The translations under genes were made by a program, and so were the position numbers. From Marivivens geojensis (GTDB lineage Bacteria > Pseudomonadota > Alphaproteobacteria > Rhodobacterales > Rhodobacteraceae), in contig NZ_JALKCU010000002.1 in NCBI RefSeq assembly GCF_023540835.1, positions 558,001 to 622,000 on the forward strand: a DNA stretch of 64,000 bases, read 5' to 3'. The notes under the pieces were generated by a model. The model was given only the letters and a program-made list of their open reading frames with translations. It was not told the DNA's origin and made no database searches. Each line of letters begins with the position of its first letter. Within the stretch, counting starts at the first letter, position 1. Shown in pieces: positions 34,438 to 43,387 of the stretch.

Positions 34438-35132
34438 CCATCTTTGCCGTAGATTACCTGCTGCATAGCGCCTGCCGAAATCAAGTAAACAGAGGTAATC
34501 ACTAGACCGTAATGCGCCCAGCTTTCGGGATGGAAATCGACCCAAGCTGCCCAGCCCGCAAATCCTGTCCACGCCAGCGCCATCGGCAAAGTCACGAACC
34601 GCCAGCGAGCGGTGCGCGTCGGATGGACAAACTTGATCGGCAGGAACATCGCAATCGACAGAACGACCACTAGGCCGAGGATCACCCAGTAATCGGGGCG
34701 GATCGCAAAGACGACCAAAACCAACATATTCCAGCACCCAGGGAAACCAGAGAACGAATAGTCCTTTGTTTTCATGCGGGTGTCCGCGAAATACAGCGCA
34801 GAGGTGAACGTGATCACCATGATCGCCACCCAGCCCGTCCACCCCGGCAACATTTCGGGGTGTTTGAACAACGCGTAGGCGGGCACAAAGACGTAGGTCA
34901 GATAGTCGATGATCAGATCCAACAGCACGCCGTCATAGATCGGGCTATTGGTTTTGACATCGTATTTCCGCGCCAACGGCCCATCGATCCCATCCACAAA
35001 GAACGCGACGACCAGCCAGAGGAACATCAAGCTCCAATTGCCATCGACGGCAGCGAGCATAGCGAGCATCGCAAAAACTGCGCCAGTTGCGGTGAGAAGG
35101 TGAACGCCGAGGGCTTTATGTGAAAGTGTCAT
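34434..35132 (-). CDS. pcs: phosphatidylcholine synthase
   Basis: Pcs condenses choline with CDP-diacylglycerol to give phosphatidylcholine in the inner membrane. The 232-residue protein has about eight membrane helices and the CDP-alcohol phosphotransferase motif DGPLAR...YDG-x3-D-x3-D (residues 51-77). The spacing is longer than in other family members, a mark of Pcs. This gene is typical of alphaproteobacteria that make phosphatidylcholine, including roseobacters. It is apparently transcribed alone. Confidence 0.92.
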   Translation of the reverse strand: MTLSHKALGVHLLTATGAVFAMLAMLAAVDGNWSLMFLWLVVAFFVDGIDGPLARKYDVKTNSPIYDGVLLDLIIDYLTYVFVPAYALFKHPEMLPGWTGWVAIMVITFTSALYFADTRMKTKDYSFSGFPGCWNMLVLVVFAIRPDYWVILGLVVVLSIAMFLPIKFVHPTRTARWRFVTLPMALAWTGFAGWAAWVDFHPESWAHYGLVITSVYLISAGAMQQVIYGKDG

Positions 35133-35171
35133 TGGGGCTAAATGACCGAAAGCAACCCTAGGGGCAAGGGT

Positions 35172-36104
35172 TCAGTCACGTGATCCCGCCCCTGCGCGAG
35201 GGTGCGCTGATCGATAGACCTCCATCAATCGGGCGGTATCAACCGCCGTATACATCTGCGTGGTATTGAGCGAAGCGTGACCCAACAATTCCTGAATAGC
35301 CCGCAAGTCCCCGCCCGCGTTCAACAAATGCGTGGCAAAGGAATGGCGCAGCGCATGCGGGGTCGCCGTCGCGGGCAGGCCAAGCTGCATACGCGCCTGC
35401 GCCATGACCTTTTGGATCATCACAGGCGACAGTTGTCCGCCGCGAACGCCTCGAAACAGTGGGGCGTCAGGGTCAATCTGATGCGGGCAGTCCCGCACAT
35501 AGGCAGCCACAGCATCACGAGCGGCGTCGATCACGGGCACGATACGCTCTTTCCCGCCTTTGCCGACGATCCGCAGGACGCTGGGCAAAGGATAGTCGCG
35601 CCCCTTGAGGCCCAACGCCTCTGATATCCGCAGGCCACAGCCGTAGAGCAGCGTCACGACCGCCGTATCCCTAGCGGCCACCCAAGGTTCGCGGGCTTGA
35701 AGCTCCACCGTGTCGATCATCGCTTTGGCGGCGTCTTCGGCCAGTGGACGAGGTAGTTTTTTCTGGAATTTGGGGGCGCGGGTCATAAGGACCGCCGAAG
35801 GGTCGAACCCCTCTCGCTCTGCCATCCATTTCACAAAGGATTTCACCGCAGACAGCATCCGTGCCAGCGACCGCGCCGCGACGCCACGCCCGCGTTCATG
35901 CGCCATCCATGACCGCATATCAGAGATGGTCAGTCGCGACAGCGCTGCCGTGCCCTGTTGATCTCCGTGGTGGTTTTGCATGAACCCAAGGAACGCGAGA
36001 ACGTCTGTTTGGTAGGCCTTGATCGTGTTTTCGGCCACACCATCCACCGCCCGCGCATGGTCAAGCCAACGGGCAAGCGCATCGGTAAGAGCCGGAGAAA
36101 TCAC
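35172..36104 (-). CDS. xerC: tyrosine recombinase XerC
   Basis: XerC with XerD resolves chromosome dimers at dif. The 310-residue protein has an N-terminal core-binding domain and the catalytic residues: Arg in GCGLRISEALGL, Lys in GKGGKERIVP, H-x-x-R in HALRHSFATHLLN, His in LLGHASLNTTQ and Tyr in YTAVD. The start is GTG at 36104, overlapping the DUF484 stop (GTGA). The DUF484-xerC order matches that in E. coli and supports the assignment to XerC over other integrases. Confidence 0.94.
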   Translation of the reverse strand: MISPALTDALARWLDHARAVDGVAENTIKAYQTDVLAFLGFMQNHHGDQQGTAALSRLTISDMRSWMAHERGRGVAARSLARMLSAVKSFVKWMAEREGFDPSAVLMTRAPKFQKKLPRPLAEDAAKAMIDTVELQAREPWVAARDTAVVTLLYGCGLRISEALGLKGRDYPLPSVLRIVGKGGKERIVPVIDAARDAVAAYVRDCPHQIDPDAPLFRGVRGGQLSPVMIQKVMAQARMQLGLPATATPHALRHSFATHLLNAGGDLRAIQELLGHASLNTTQMYTAVDTARLMEVYRSAHPRAGAGSRD

Positions 36105-36808
36105 TCAAGCCAGCGCCGCATGGCGCGTTCAAAGACAGAGCCAAAGAACCCCAGAAGGTCCGTGCCCTGCTGTGGCGAAAACTGATGCGGGTCCTCGGCC
36201 CCCATCGCCAGCATACCCGGCAAGCGACCCGGACCGAAGTCGAGACGCAGACAAGCCTCGGACCGAATGTAATCCGCTTTGTCACCGTAGAGGCTGTTTT
36301 CCTCTGGCTGCACTTGACGCAAAAGCACCTGACGCAGCGGGGCATTGCGGCCCTTGGTCATGTAGTCCGCGATAAATCCGGGCTTCACCACAGAGAGCAC
36401 ATCGCCAAGGCTGCGCACCGCGTCATCTGCCTGCTCTGCCCCACTTTCGAGAACCAGACGCATGGAATCGACACGCAGGATTTCCGCGACTTCGGTGCCG
36501 AGGTCCTGAAGGAAGGCATCGAACTTCACGGGTTCCATCATGCGCAACACAGCGCGATGGATTTGATTGGTGCCTGCGAGGTTTTCATAAGCAGCGGCGA
36601 TCACGCTGCGGTGGGTATCCTCTAGGCGGTCCAGACGCGCCTCGAGCCGAGCCATCGCAATGCCGCGCAGATCGACGATGTTGCCGCCCATCGCCTGCTC
36701 GTTCGCAGAAACAAGCGCGCGCATTAGATCAGTATCTTCGAGAACGACCTCAGGATCGGAAAGAATAAAATCCCGCACTTTCGGATCGATTTCCGGATTA
36801 CCGCTCAT
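36101..36808 (-). CDS. DUF484 family protein
   Basis: The 235-residue protein starts MSGNPEIDPKVRDFILSDPE, a standard DUF484 N-terminus. A coiled segment (GIAMARLEARLDRLEDTHRS) and a GAF-like domain follow, ending in FGSVFERAMRRWLE. Its function is unknown, but it is encoded before xerC in many proteobacteria. I choose the ATG at 36808; the frame continues upstream to 36886 without family character. Confidence 0.87.
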   Translation of the reverse strand: MSGNPEIDPKVRDFILSDPEVVLEDTDLMRALVSANEQAMGGNIVDLRGIAMARLEARLDRLEDTHRSVIAAAYENLAGTNQIHRAVLRMMEPVKFDAFLQDLGTEVAEILRVDSMRLVLESGAEQADDAVRSLGDVLSVVKPGFIADYMTKGRNAPLRQVLLRQVQPEENSLYGDKADYIRSEACLRLDFGPGRLPGMLAMGAEDPHQFSPQQGTDLLGFFGSVFERAMRRWLE

Positions 36809-36955
36809 CACTGACCTCATACTGCTTTGCGCAAACCCTAACAGGTTTTTGCGAGAGGTTGTGTAAAAAATCGCCCCATCACGCAAGTCAGCAGAAAACT
36901 GCGACTGCGGATTGTGCAGGTTTTGCCACAGGTTAGCGGCACCACTTAACGCAAA

Positions 36956-36982
36956 TAGGGGCAGCCATTCTGGCCACCCCTA
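36956..36982 (-). terminator. hairpin after the transaldolase gene
   Basis: TAGGGG and CCCCTA arms with an internal loop and an AGCCA/TGGC inner stem lie 25 nt after the stop of the transaldolase gene. The T-tract on the minus strand is short (TATTTG), so terminator strength is uncertain. The remaining 36809-36955 shows no gene. Confidence 0.45.
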
Positions 36983-37006
36983 GATGTAGATCGGATCAGG
37001 TGAAGA

Positions 37007-37660
37007 TTAGAGAATCTTCTGGCCTGTCTTTGCCCAGTCCGCTTCGAACTGTGCGAGACCTTTGTCGGTCAGAACGTGGTTCGCCATCGCTTTGATCACA
37101 GCCGGCGGCGCGGTCATAACATCAGCGCCGATTTTCGCACATTCAGACACGTGGTTCGCGGTGCGAACAGACGCCGCAAGGATCTGGGTCTCATAGCCGT
37201 AGTTGTCGTAAACGGTGCGGATATCTTCGATCAGCTGCAGACCGTCGAGGTTGATATCGTCAAGACGACCGATGAACGGCGAGATGAAGGTCGCGCCAGC
37301 TTTTGCTGCCAGAATCGCTTGGTTCACCGAGAAGCAAAGCGTCACGTTCACCATGATCCCACGCGAGGACAGTTCCTTACAAACGCGCAGACCAGCCCAT
37401 GTCAGCGGAACCTTGACCGCTATGTTGTCTGCGATTTTTGCGAGCTTCTCGCCTTCGGCCAGCATGGTCTCAAAGTCCATGGATACAGCTTCAGCCGATA
37501 CAGGACCATCAACCAGTTCAGCGATTTCCTTCGTGACTTCGAGGATATCACGGCCCGATTTCAGGATCAGCGACGGGTTGGTGGTCACGCCATCAACCAT
37601 ACCGAGGTCGTTAAGTTCGCGGATTGCATCCACGTCAGCGGTATCTACAAAAAATTTCAT
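37007..37660 (-). CDS. tal: transaldolase of the small TalC/Fsa family
   Basis: The 217-residue protein starts [20 protein letters not shown] with [11 protein letters not shown]83 ([10 protein letters not shown]) is the Schiff-base lysine. Family members are either fructose-6-phosphate aldolase or transaldolase. Position 57 is Glu (SAEAVS), whereas FsaA has Gln at the matching site; Glu is the catalytic acid/base of transaldolases, so I favour transaldolase. The ATG at 37660 is decided by homology; the reading to 37753 overlaps the priA start region. Confidence 0.9.
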   Translation of the reverse strand: MKFFVDTADVDAIRELNDLGMVDGVTTNPSLILKSGRDILEVTKEIAELVDGPVSAEAVSMDFETMLAEGEKLAKIADNIAVKVPLTWAGLRVCKELSSRGIMVNVTLCFSVNQAILAAKAGATFISPFIGRLDDINLDGLQLIEDIRTVYDNYGYETQILAASVRTANHVSECAKIGADVMTAPPAVIKAMANHVLTDKGLAQFEADWAKTGQKIL

Positions 37661-37751
37661 GGGATTTGCCTCACAGTGTGGGTTGGCCTTTGTCGGGTCA
37701 GCGTTTACCTCAGGTAGGGCGAAACCGAAACCCCGAAATGAGTGCGCTAAC

Positions 37752-39941
37752 ATGAGAGAGTTCTATGCAGAGGGAGAGCTGGTATCTGTGCTGACCGCGC
37801 AGCCTCTCGATCGTCTGCTGGACTACAAGGCACCCGAAGGGGGATGTTTGCGCGGGGCATTCGTCGAAGTACCTCTTGGCCCACGCAAGGTTTTAGGCGT
37901 GATCTGGGGCGATGGCATAGGTGGGTTCGACCTGTCCAAGGCGCGATCCGTCAATCGCGTGCTCGATGTGGCGCCCATGCGCGAAGAGATGCGTCAGTTC
38001 CTGACAAAGGTCGGCGCCTATACCCTGACCCCCATGTCCGCGATGCTACGGCTCGCCACACGTGCGCCTGGATTGGGCGACGCACCATCCATGCGCAAAG
38101 TGTACCGTTTGGGGGATGTTGCTCCCGACCGCATGACCGACGCCCGCGCCCGCGTGTTAGAGGTGCTGCGCGATTACGGCGGATTGGCCTTTACCCTGTC
38201 CGAACTGGCTGAAATGGCGGGCACATCCTCCTCGGTCATCAAGGGCCTCGTCAAACAAGGCGCGGTCAGCGAAGAGGACAGCCCGCGTGATCTGCCCTAC
38301 CCTCGGCTCGATCCTGACTACGGCGCGAAAGACCTCAGCGACGATCAGGCCGCCGCCGCCGAAACCCTGCGGGCGAAAATGCGATCGGGTGCCTATGGAA
38401 CCACGCTCCTCAAAGGCGTGACAGGATCGGGCAAAACCGAGGTTTACCTTGAGGCCGTGGCAGAGGCGCTCCGCGTTGGGCGACAGGCGCTGGTCCTTTT
38501 GCCAGAGATTGCCCTAACCTCTGAGTTCATCACGCGGGTTGAGGCTCGTTTCGGGATGAAGCCTGCGGAATGGCATTCGGGCGTTACAATGACCGAACGC
38601 CGCCGCTGCTGGAAAATGGTTGGCAATGGCGACGCGCAACTCGTGGTCGGCGCACGCTCCGCGCTTTATCTGCCCTATCGCGACCTCGGCCTGATTGTCG
38701 TCGATGAAGAACACGACACCTCCTACAAACAGGACGACGGCGTTCTTTATAACGCACGTGACATGGCCGTCCTTCGGGCCTCTCTCAACACCGCGCAGGT
38801 GGTTCTGGCCTCTGCGACGCCAAGCCTCGAAAGCTGGGCGAACGTTGAGGCAGGGAAATACGATCGGATCACGCTGACCTCGCGGTTTGGCGATGCGGTG
38901 TTGCCCGACATGAAGGCTATCGATATGCGGGCCGAGGATGTCCCCTCTGGCCGTTGGATTTCTCCAAGCCTGCGGTCCGCCATCATCGACCGTATGGAAA
39001 AGGGCGAACAGTCGCTCGTCTTTCTAAACCGCCGAGGCTACGCGCCGCTCACCATTTGTCGCGCCTGTGGGCATCAGATCGCCTGTGATCATTGCGACGC
39101 GCGGATGGTGGAACATCGGTTCCTAAAACGGCTCATGTGCCACCAGTGCGGCGAAACCAAACCCATGCCGGAGGTCTGCCCGAATTGTCAGGCAGAGGGC
39201 AAACTGAACCCCGTTGGTCCGGGTGTGGAGCGTATGGCCGAAGAAGTAGCCGATCTATTCCCTGACGCGAAGATCGCGGTTTTGTCATCCGACCTGTTCG
39301 GATCAGCCCGCGCTCTCAAGGAAAAGATCGAAGAGATCGGGCGCGGCGAAACCGATATTATCATCGGCACGCAATTGGTCGCGAAGGGGCATAACTTCCC
39401 GCGATTGGCGCTTGTCGGCGTGATTGACGCTGATTTGGGGCTGCAGGGGTCTGACCTCCGCGCTGCCGAACGGACATTCCAACTGATGCGTCAAGTTGCA
39501 GGGCGTGCGGGGCGCGCTGAGACGCCAGGCATTGCCTTCCTCCAAACCTATCAGCCCGAACACCATGTGATCCGCGCGATCCTATCGGGCGACGAAGAAG
39601 AATTCTGGAAGGCCGAAGCCGCAGAGCGCAAGGCGGCAGGCGTGCCTCCGTATGGGCGCATGGCTGGCATCGTGATCTCTGGCCCCGACATGCAAGAAGC
39701 TTTTGACCTCGGAAATGCCTTGGCACGGCGGGCGGACCCGCTGACTCGTATCGGCGCGCAAGTCTTTGGCCCTGCTCCTGCCCCGATTGCCCGCATCCGT
39801 GGCCGTCACCGTGTTCGCCTACTGGTCAAGGCCGACAAAACCGCTCCGCTACAAGGCGCACTCCAGCAATGGGTGGCGCAGGTGCGCGTGCCCAACAACG
39901 TCCGACTGTCGATCGACATCGACCCGCAGAGTTTTTACTGA
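37752..39941 (+). CDS. priA: primosomal protein N' (replication restart helicase PriA)
   Basis: The 729-residue helicase restarts stalled forks. It begins with the 3'-DNA-binding domain ([20 protein letters not shown]), then Walker [14 protein letters not shown], the DEAH-like [10 protein letters not shown], and a zinc-binding insertion with four CxxC pairs (CRACG, CDHC, CHQCG, CPNC). The helicase motif VAGRAGR follows. The frame is open far upstream to 37215, but that part is antisense to the transaldolase gene. I place the start at the ATG at 37752. Its stop overlaps convergent ycjF by 7 nt. Confidence 0.95.
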   Translation: MREFYAEGELVSVLTAQPLDRLLDYKAPEGGCLRGAFVEVPLGPRKVLGVIWGDGIGGFDLSKARSVNRVLDVAPMREEMRQFLTKVGAYTLTPMSAMLRLATRAPGLGDAPSMRKVYRLGDVAPDRMTDARARVLEVLRDYGGLAFTLSELAEMAGTSSSVIKGLVKQGAVSEEDSPRDLPYPRLDPDYGAKDLSDDQAAAAETLRAKMRSGAYGTTLLKGVTGSGKTEVYLEAVAEALRVGRQALVLLPEIALTSEFITRVEARFGMKPAEWHSGVTMTERRRCWKMVGNGDAQLVVGARSALYLPYRDLGLIVVDEEHDTSYKQDDGVLYNARDMAVLRASLNTAQVVLASATPSLESWANVEAGKYDRITLTSRFGDAVLPDMKAIDMRAEDVPSGRWISPSLRSAIIDRMEKGEQSLVFLNRRGYAPLTICRACGHQIACDHCDARMVEHRFLKRLMCHQCGETKPMPEVCPNCQAEGKLNPVGPGVERMAEEVADLFPDAKIAVLSSDLFGSARALKEKIEEIGRGETDIIIGTQLVAKGHNFPRLALVGVIDADLGLQGSDLRAAERTFQLMRQVAGRAGRAETPGIAFLQTYQPEHHVIRAILSGDEEEFWKAEAAERKAAGVPPYGRMAGIVISGPDMQEAFDLGNALARRADPLTRIGAQVFGPAPAPIARIRGRHRVRLLVKADKTAPLQGALQQWVAQVRVPNNVRLSIDIDPQSFY

Positions 39942-40933
39942 TCCGCCTTCGGACGCCCAAAGAGCCCTACCAAGGCGCGGCTGACGATTTGCGAAACTGT
40001 CGGCTTTGACGCCACACCCCACGGCAACGGGCGGCATACCTCTAGCGCGGCCACACCGACCCGAGCGGTTAATGCGCCGTTGATCACGCCCTCACCGAAA
40101 CGGCGCGACACCTTGGCCAAGGCTCCACCGCCCGCGACGGTTCCGATCAAGTCATCACCCACCGCAACGGCCCCCGTGGCAACCAGATGCGTCAGCACCG
40201 TGCGGGTCAAACGCCAGCTTCCGAAGGTGCCAGAGCGCCCTCCGTAAATCTCTGCGATACGACGGATCATCCGAAGGTTCGCGGTCAGCGCGGTGATCAG
40301 GTCGGCCAAAGCCAAGGGTACGATCGCAGTGACGGTCGCGACCTGACGCGCTGCGGCTTCGACCTCTGCGCGGGCCCTGTCATCGAGCGGCAAGAGGAGC
40401 GTTTGTTCTGCCAATTGCAAAAGACCGTCAGCGTCCATCACCTCGGCTTCTCGGTCTGAGAGCTGGGCCAACCCCCACTCTAAATCCGCGCGATTTTTAT
40501 AAATTTTCTTTATATCCGACAACACATTACGCGCCAAACCTAAATTGCCGCTCGCGATAGCCACTTGCGCCTCTTTGTGCACCTTATCCAGACGCCGTAA
40601 CCGTCCGAACGCTGCCAGTTCCCGCAGCGAGATCAACGCCATAACTGTGACAAAACCAGCGACCAGAACGGTAACGATCAACCCTAAAACGGGCGACCGA
40701 GCGAGGAGTGCGTTCACGTAATCCCACGCGGCCAAGGACACGACAAAGCCGATCAGCGAGACGAGGAGCGACCAGAACCACTTTGCCAGACGCGAAGGTT
40801 TGCGCACCGACAGCGCCGCCAACTGCTGCATCGCGACGGGGCGTCCCGTGTCGAATTCATCGACAGGCGGAGCTTCTGCTGGACTCGGCGACGGAGTGTC
40901 GAGGTCGATCAAAACAGGGCCATTGGTCGTCAT
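39935..40933 (-). CDS. ycjF: YcjF/TIGR01620 family membrane protein
   Basis: The 332-residue protein has a soluble N-terminal part (1-50), two membrane helices (about 53-70 and 80-100, LIVTVLVAGFVTVMALIS) and a C-terminal DUF697-like domain with hydrophobic segments (ATVTAIVPLALADLITALTA). E. coli YcjF is encoded next to YcjX in the Psp regulon; both are of unclear function. The ATG at 40933 overlaps the ycjX stop (ATGA). Confidence 0.86.
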   Translation of the reverse strand: MTTNGPVLIDLDTPSPSPAEAPPVDEFDTGRPVAMQQLAALSVRKPSRLAKWFWSLLVSLIGFVVSLAAWDYVNALLARSPVLGLIVTVLVAGFVTVMALISLRELAAFGRLRRLDKVHKEAQVAIASGNLGLARNVLSDIKKIYKNRADLEWGLAQLSDREAEVMDADGLLQLAEQTLLLPLDDRARAEVEAAARQVATVTAIVPLALADLITALTANLRMIRRIAEIYGGRSGTFGSWRLTRTVLTHLVATGAVAVGDDLIGTVAGGGALAKVSRRFGEGVINGALTARVGVAALEVCRPLPWGVASKPTVSQIVSRALVGLFGRPKADQ

Positions 40934-42345
40934 AGTCGATCCCCCAACAAAAATTGCGCAACACGGTCCATGCGGATGTGCGGCGGACCATCTCCCGGTC
41001 GGAGGGTGAGCGGCGCGGGTGCGAAATTCATCACGGAATAATCGGCATCCAACCATTTTTCATCGCCCGCACGGGCTGGAGCGAGAAGATGCGCAGGATC
41101 GTCAGGCAAGGCACCGGGGTAAAACGCAGCCTGCCGTCCATCAGACAGCAACTGCCCCCGCACCACATCAATGGTCGCACCATCGTGTTGAACACTGTCC
41201 TCGGTCGTTGTGCGCAGCGCCGCAATCGACATCGCAGAGGTGTGAGCCCCCGCGAAATCTGCGCGATCCTTTGCTTCGCGCAACAGGGCCTGCGTAATCG
41301 CTGTCAGCTTGGCGTGTTGGCTGTGGTGGAGGTGGTCCGCCTTGGTCGCAGCAAAGAGGATTTTATCCACCCGCTTTCCACCCAAGAGCCGCGTGAGCCA
41401 CGCATTCCGACCCGGTCGGAACGCCGCCAGAATATCAGCCATCGCAGTCCGCAAATCTTCTACCGCACGGGGGCCATTATGGATCGCACCCAGAACATCC
41501 ACCAAAACGATTTGTCGATCTATTCTTGCAAAATGATCCTTAAAGAACGGCTTTACGATCTTATTCTTGTAACTTTCGAACCTTCTCTCAAATTCACGGT
41601 AGAGAGATCCTCGTGGCGCACGGTCGATTTCAGGCAACGGCGCAAAGGTCAAAACAGGTGATCCTTCCAGATCACCGGGTAAGAGAAACCGCCCTGGTGA
41701 CAGGTCCGAAAACCCTTCCTCTCGGGCTGCATTCAGATATGCGGTAAAGCTCGCGGCCAAGGCCCCTGCGGTCGGTTCATCGTGCGGCTCTGCACCCTTC
41801 GCCGAATGGACCGCATCGCGCGCGGGTAGCGCAACACTGCGCCCTTCCATCCGAGCCAAGGTCTCACGTGACCATTCCGCATAGGATTTTTCGAGCAGTC
41901 CAAGGTCGAGCAGCCATTCGCCGGGGTAATCAACAATATCGATATGAACCGTGCGCGGCCCGGTCACGCCCGCAAGGAACCCCGTCGGCTGAACGCGCAA
42001 GGACAGGCGCAATTCGGAAATGCGGCGTGTGCCCTCAGGCCAGCTCGGTTGTGGCGCGGTGAGCTTGGCGAGGTGATCCTCAAACGGGAACCGAGGGATC
42101 GTGTCATCGGGCTGAGGCTGAAGATAGGCAGAACGGATCGCACCGTTTGCCGCAGGTACCAGTTGTGGCATCCGACCACGATCCATCAGGTTTGCGACCA
42201 GCGAGGTGATAAAGACTGTCTTGCCTGCGCGGCTCAACCCTGTGACACCCAAACGGATCACGGGATCGGAAAATGGGGCCGTTACAGTGTCGGTGACCGT
42301 CTCAAGGCTACGGGCCAGACCATCGGCAAGTGTTGAAAGGACCAA
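40930..42345 (-). CDS. ycjX: YcjX family P-loop NTPase
   Basis: The 471-residue protein has a Walker A GLSRAGKT at residues 36-43 and the DYPGEWLLDL segment that stands for the G3 motif in YcjX. KADHLHHS serves as a G4-like motif. It is a dynamin/Ras-like nucleotide-binding protein of the DUF463 family. No ATG fits. I choose the TTG at 42345, which follows AGGAG with 6 nt spacing and gives MVLSTLADGLARSLE. The open frame to 42696 runs antisense into truA and through the palindromic repeat. Confidence 0.86.
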   Translation of the reverse strand: MVLSTLADGLARSLETVTDTVTAPFSDPVIRLGVTGLSRAGKTVFITSLVANLMDRGRMPQLVPAANGAIRSAYLQPQPDDTIPRFPFEDHLAKLTAPQPSWPEGTRRISELRLSLRVQPTGFLAGVTGPRTVHIDIVDYPGEWLLDLGLLEKSYAEWSRETLARMEGRSVALPARDAVHSAKGAEPHDEPTAGALAASFTAYLNAAREEGFSDLSPGRFLLPGDLEGSPVLTFAPLPEIDRAPRGSLYREFERRFESYKNKIVKPFFKDHFARIDRQIVLVDVLGAIHNGPRAVEDLRTAMADILAAFRPGRNAWLTRLLGGKRVDKILFAATKADHLHHSQHAKLTAITQALLREAKDRADFAGAHTSAMSIAALRTTTEDSVQHDGATIDVVRGQLLSDGRQAAFYPGALPDDPAHLLAPARAGDEKWLDADYSVMNFAPAPLTLRPGDGPPHIRMDRVAQFLLGDRL

Positions 42346-42398
42346 ATCAGTCTCCTGCTCTATTAGGTCATAGATAAGCACTTGAGGCGGCTCTGTGT

Positions 42399-42460
42399 AG
42401 GGGCGCTGCCCCCGCCCGCCTACAGCGGCCTCCCCCGGGATATTTTGGGCACAAAGGCAG
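42399..42460 (+). repeat. G/C-rich palindromic dispersed repeat, copy 2
   Basis: AGGGGCGCTGCCCC forms a short hairpin and is followed by CCTCCCCCGGGATATTTT and GCACAAAGGCAG, matching copy 1 at 721-778. Like that copy, it sits between two divergent genes (ycjX and truA). Confidence 0.7.
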
Positions 42461-42507
42461 ACGGGCGCGGGATTGATTTTCGGGGCTGCGCGGCCTAATC
42501 CGTGGCC

Positions 42508-43275
42508 ATGCCTCGTTACGCGTTTCAGATCGAATATCACGGTGCCCCTTTTGTCGGCTGGCAAAGGCAAGCAGAGCAGTTGTCGGTGCAAGGCGCGATT
42601 GAAGCGGCCTTGGCCAAGTTGGAGCCACGCGCCCATACCATCGCGGCGGCAGGTCGAACCGATGCGGGTGTTCACGCGACCCATCAGGTGGCGCATGTCG
42701 ATCTAGAACGGGAATGGGAAACTTTCCGTTTGATGGAGGCGTTGAACTATCACCTCAAGCCGTTGCCTGTTTCGATCGTCCGCACCGAACAGGTGGCAGA
42801 CGATTGGCATGCACGGTTTTCGGCAAACGAGCGTCGGTATCTGTTTCGGATCATCACCCGTCGTGCGCCGCTGGTGCATGAGGCAGGGTTGGTTTGGCAG
42901 GTTCGGCAGCGGCTGGATGCGGTCGCGATGCAAGAGGCGGCCAATCGGCTCTTGGGGCGGCATGATTTCACGACCTTTCGGTCGTCGATTTGTCAGGCCG
43001 ACAGTCCGATGCGGACATTGGATGAATTGCGCGTTGAAGAACTGGCGCGTCCTGACGGGCAGGAAATACGGTTTTACGTACGGGCGCGGTCGTTCCTACA
43101 CAATCAGGTGCGGTCATTTGTTGGCACGCTCGAGCGAGTTGGCGCAGGGCAATGGACGCCTGATGATGTTGAAGCGGCTCTTCATGCACAGGACCGCGCG
43201 GCCTGTGGCCCCGTTTGTCCACCGCATGGGCTATATCTTGCCGGTGTGGGTTACCCCGACGACCCATTTGCTTGA
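42508..43275 (+). CDS. truA: tRNA pseudouridine(38-40) synthase
   Basis: TruA (255 residues) isomerises uridines 38-40 in the anticodon arm. It starts [21 protein letters not shown] and has catalytic D52 in [11 protein letters not shown], plus [19 protein letters not shown] and the C-terminal [13 protein letters not shown]. The ATG at 42508 is preferred; a GTG two codons upstream is possible. It is divergent from ycjX. Confidence 0.95.
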   Translation: MPRYAFQIEYHGAPFVGWQRQAEQLSVQGAIEAALAKLEPRAHTIAAAGRTDAGVHATHQVAHVDLEREWETFRLMEALNYHLKPLPVSIVRTEQVADDWHARFSANERRYLFRIITRRAPLVHEAGLVWQVRQRLDAVAMQEAANRLLGRHDFTTFRSSICQADSPMRTLDELRVEELARPDGQEIRFYVRARSFLHNQVRSFVGTLERVGAGQWTPDDVEAALHAQDRAACGPVCPPHGLYLAGVGYPDDPFA

Positions 43276-43387
43276 CCTGAATGTGATGTACCGTAGCTCT
43301 ACCTGAGGTGCATTCCTGTTCTCAGCGGGATAGGTTAGGGTTAAGCAAACTCACCAAGCGGGTGGGTGATTAGGGGCAGAAAAACGC

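Noticed and set aside
37215-37751. Upstream extension of the priA frame
   Set aside because: It is the antisense of the transaldolase gene and lacks PriA-like sequence; the family N-terminus starts at 37752.
42346-42696. Upstream extension of the ycjX frame
   Set aside because: It runs through the palindromic repeat and antisense of truA; a TTG with AGGAG at 42345 fits the family better.
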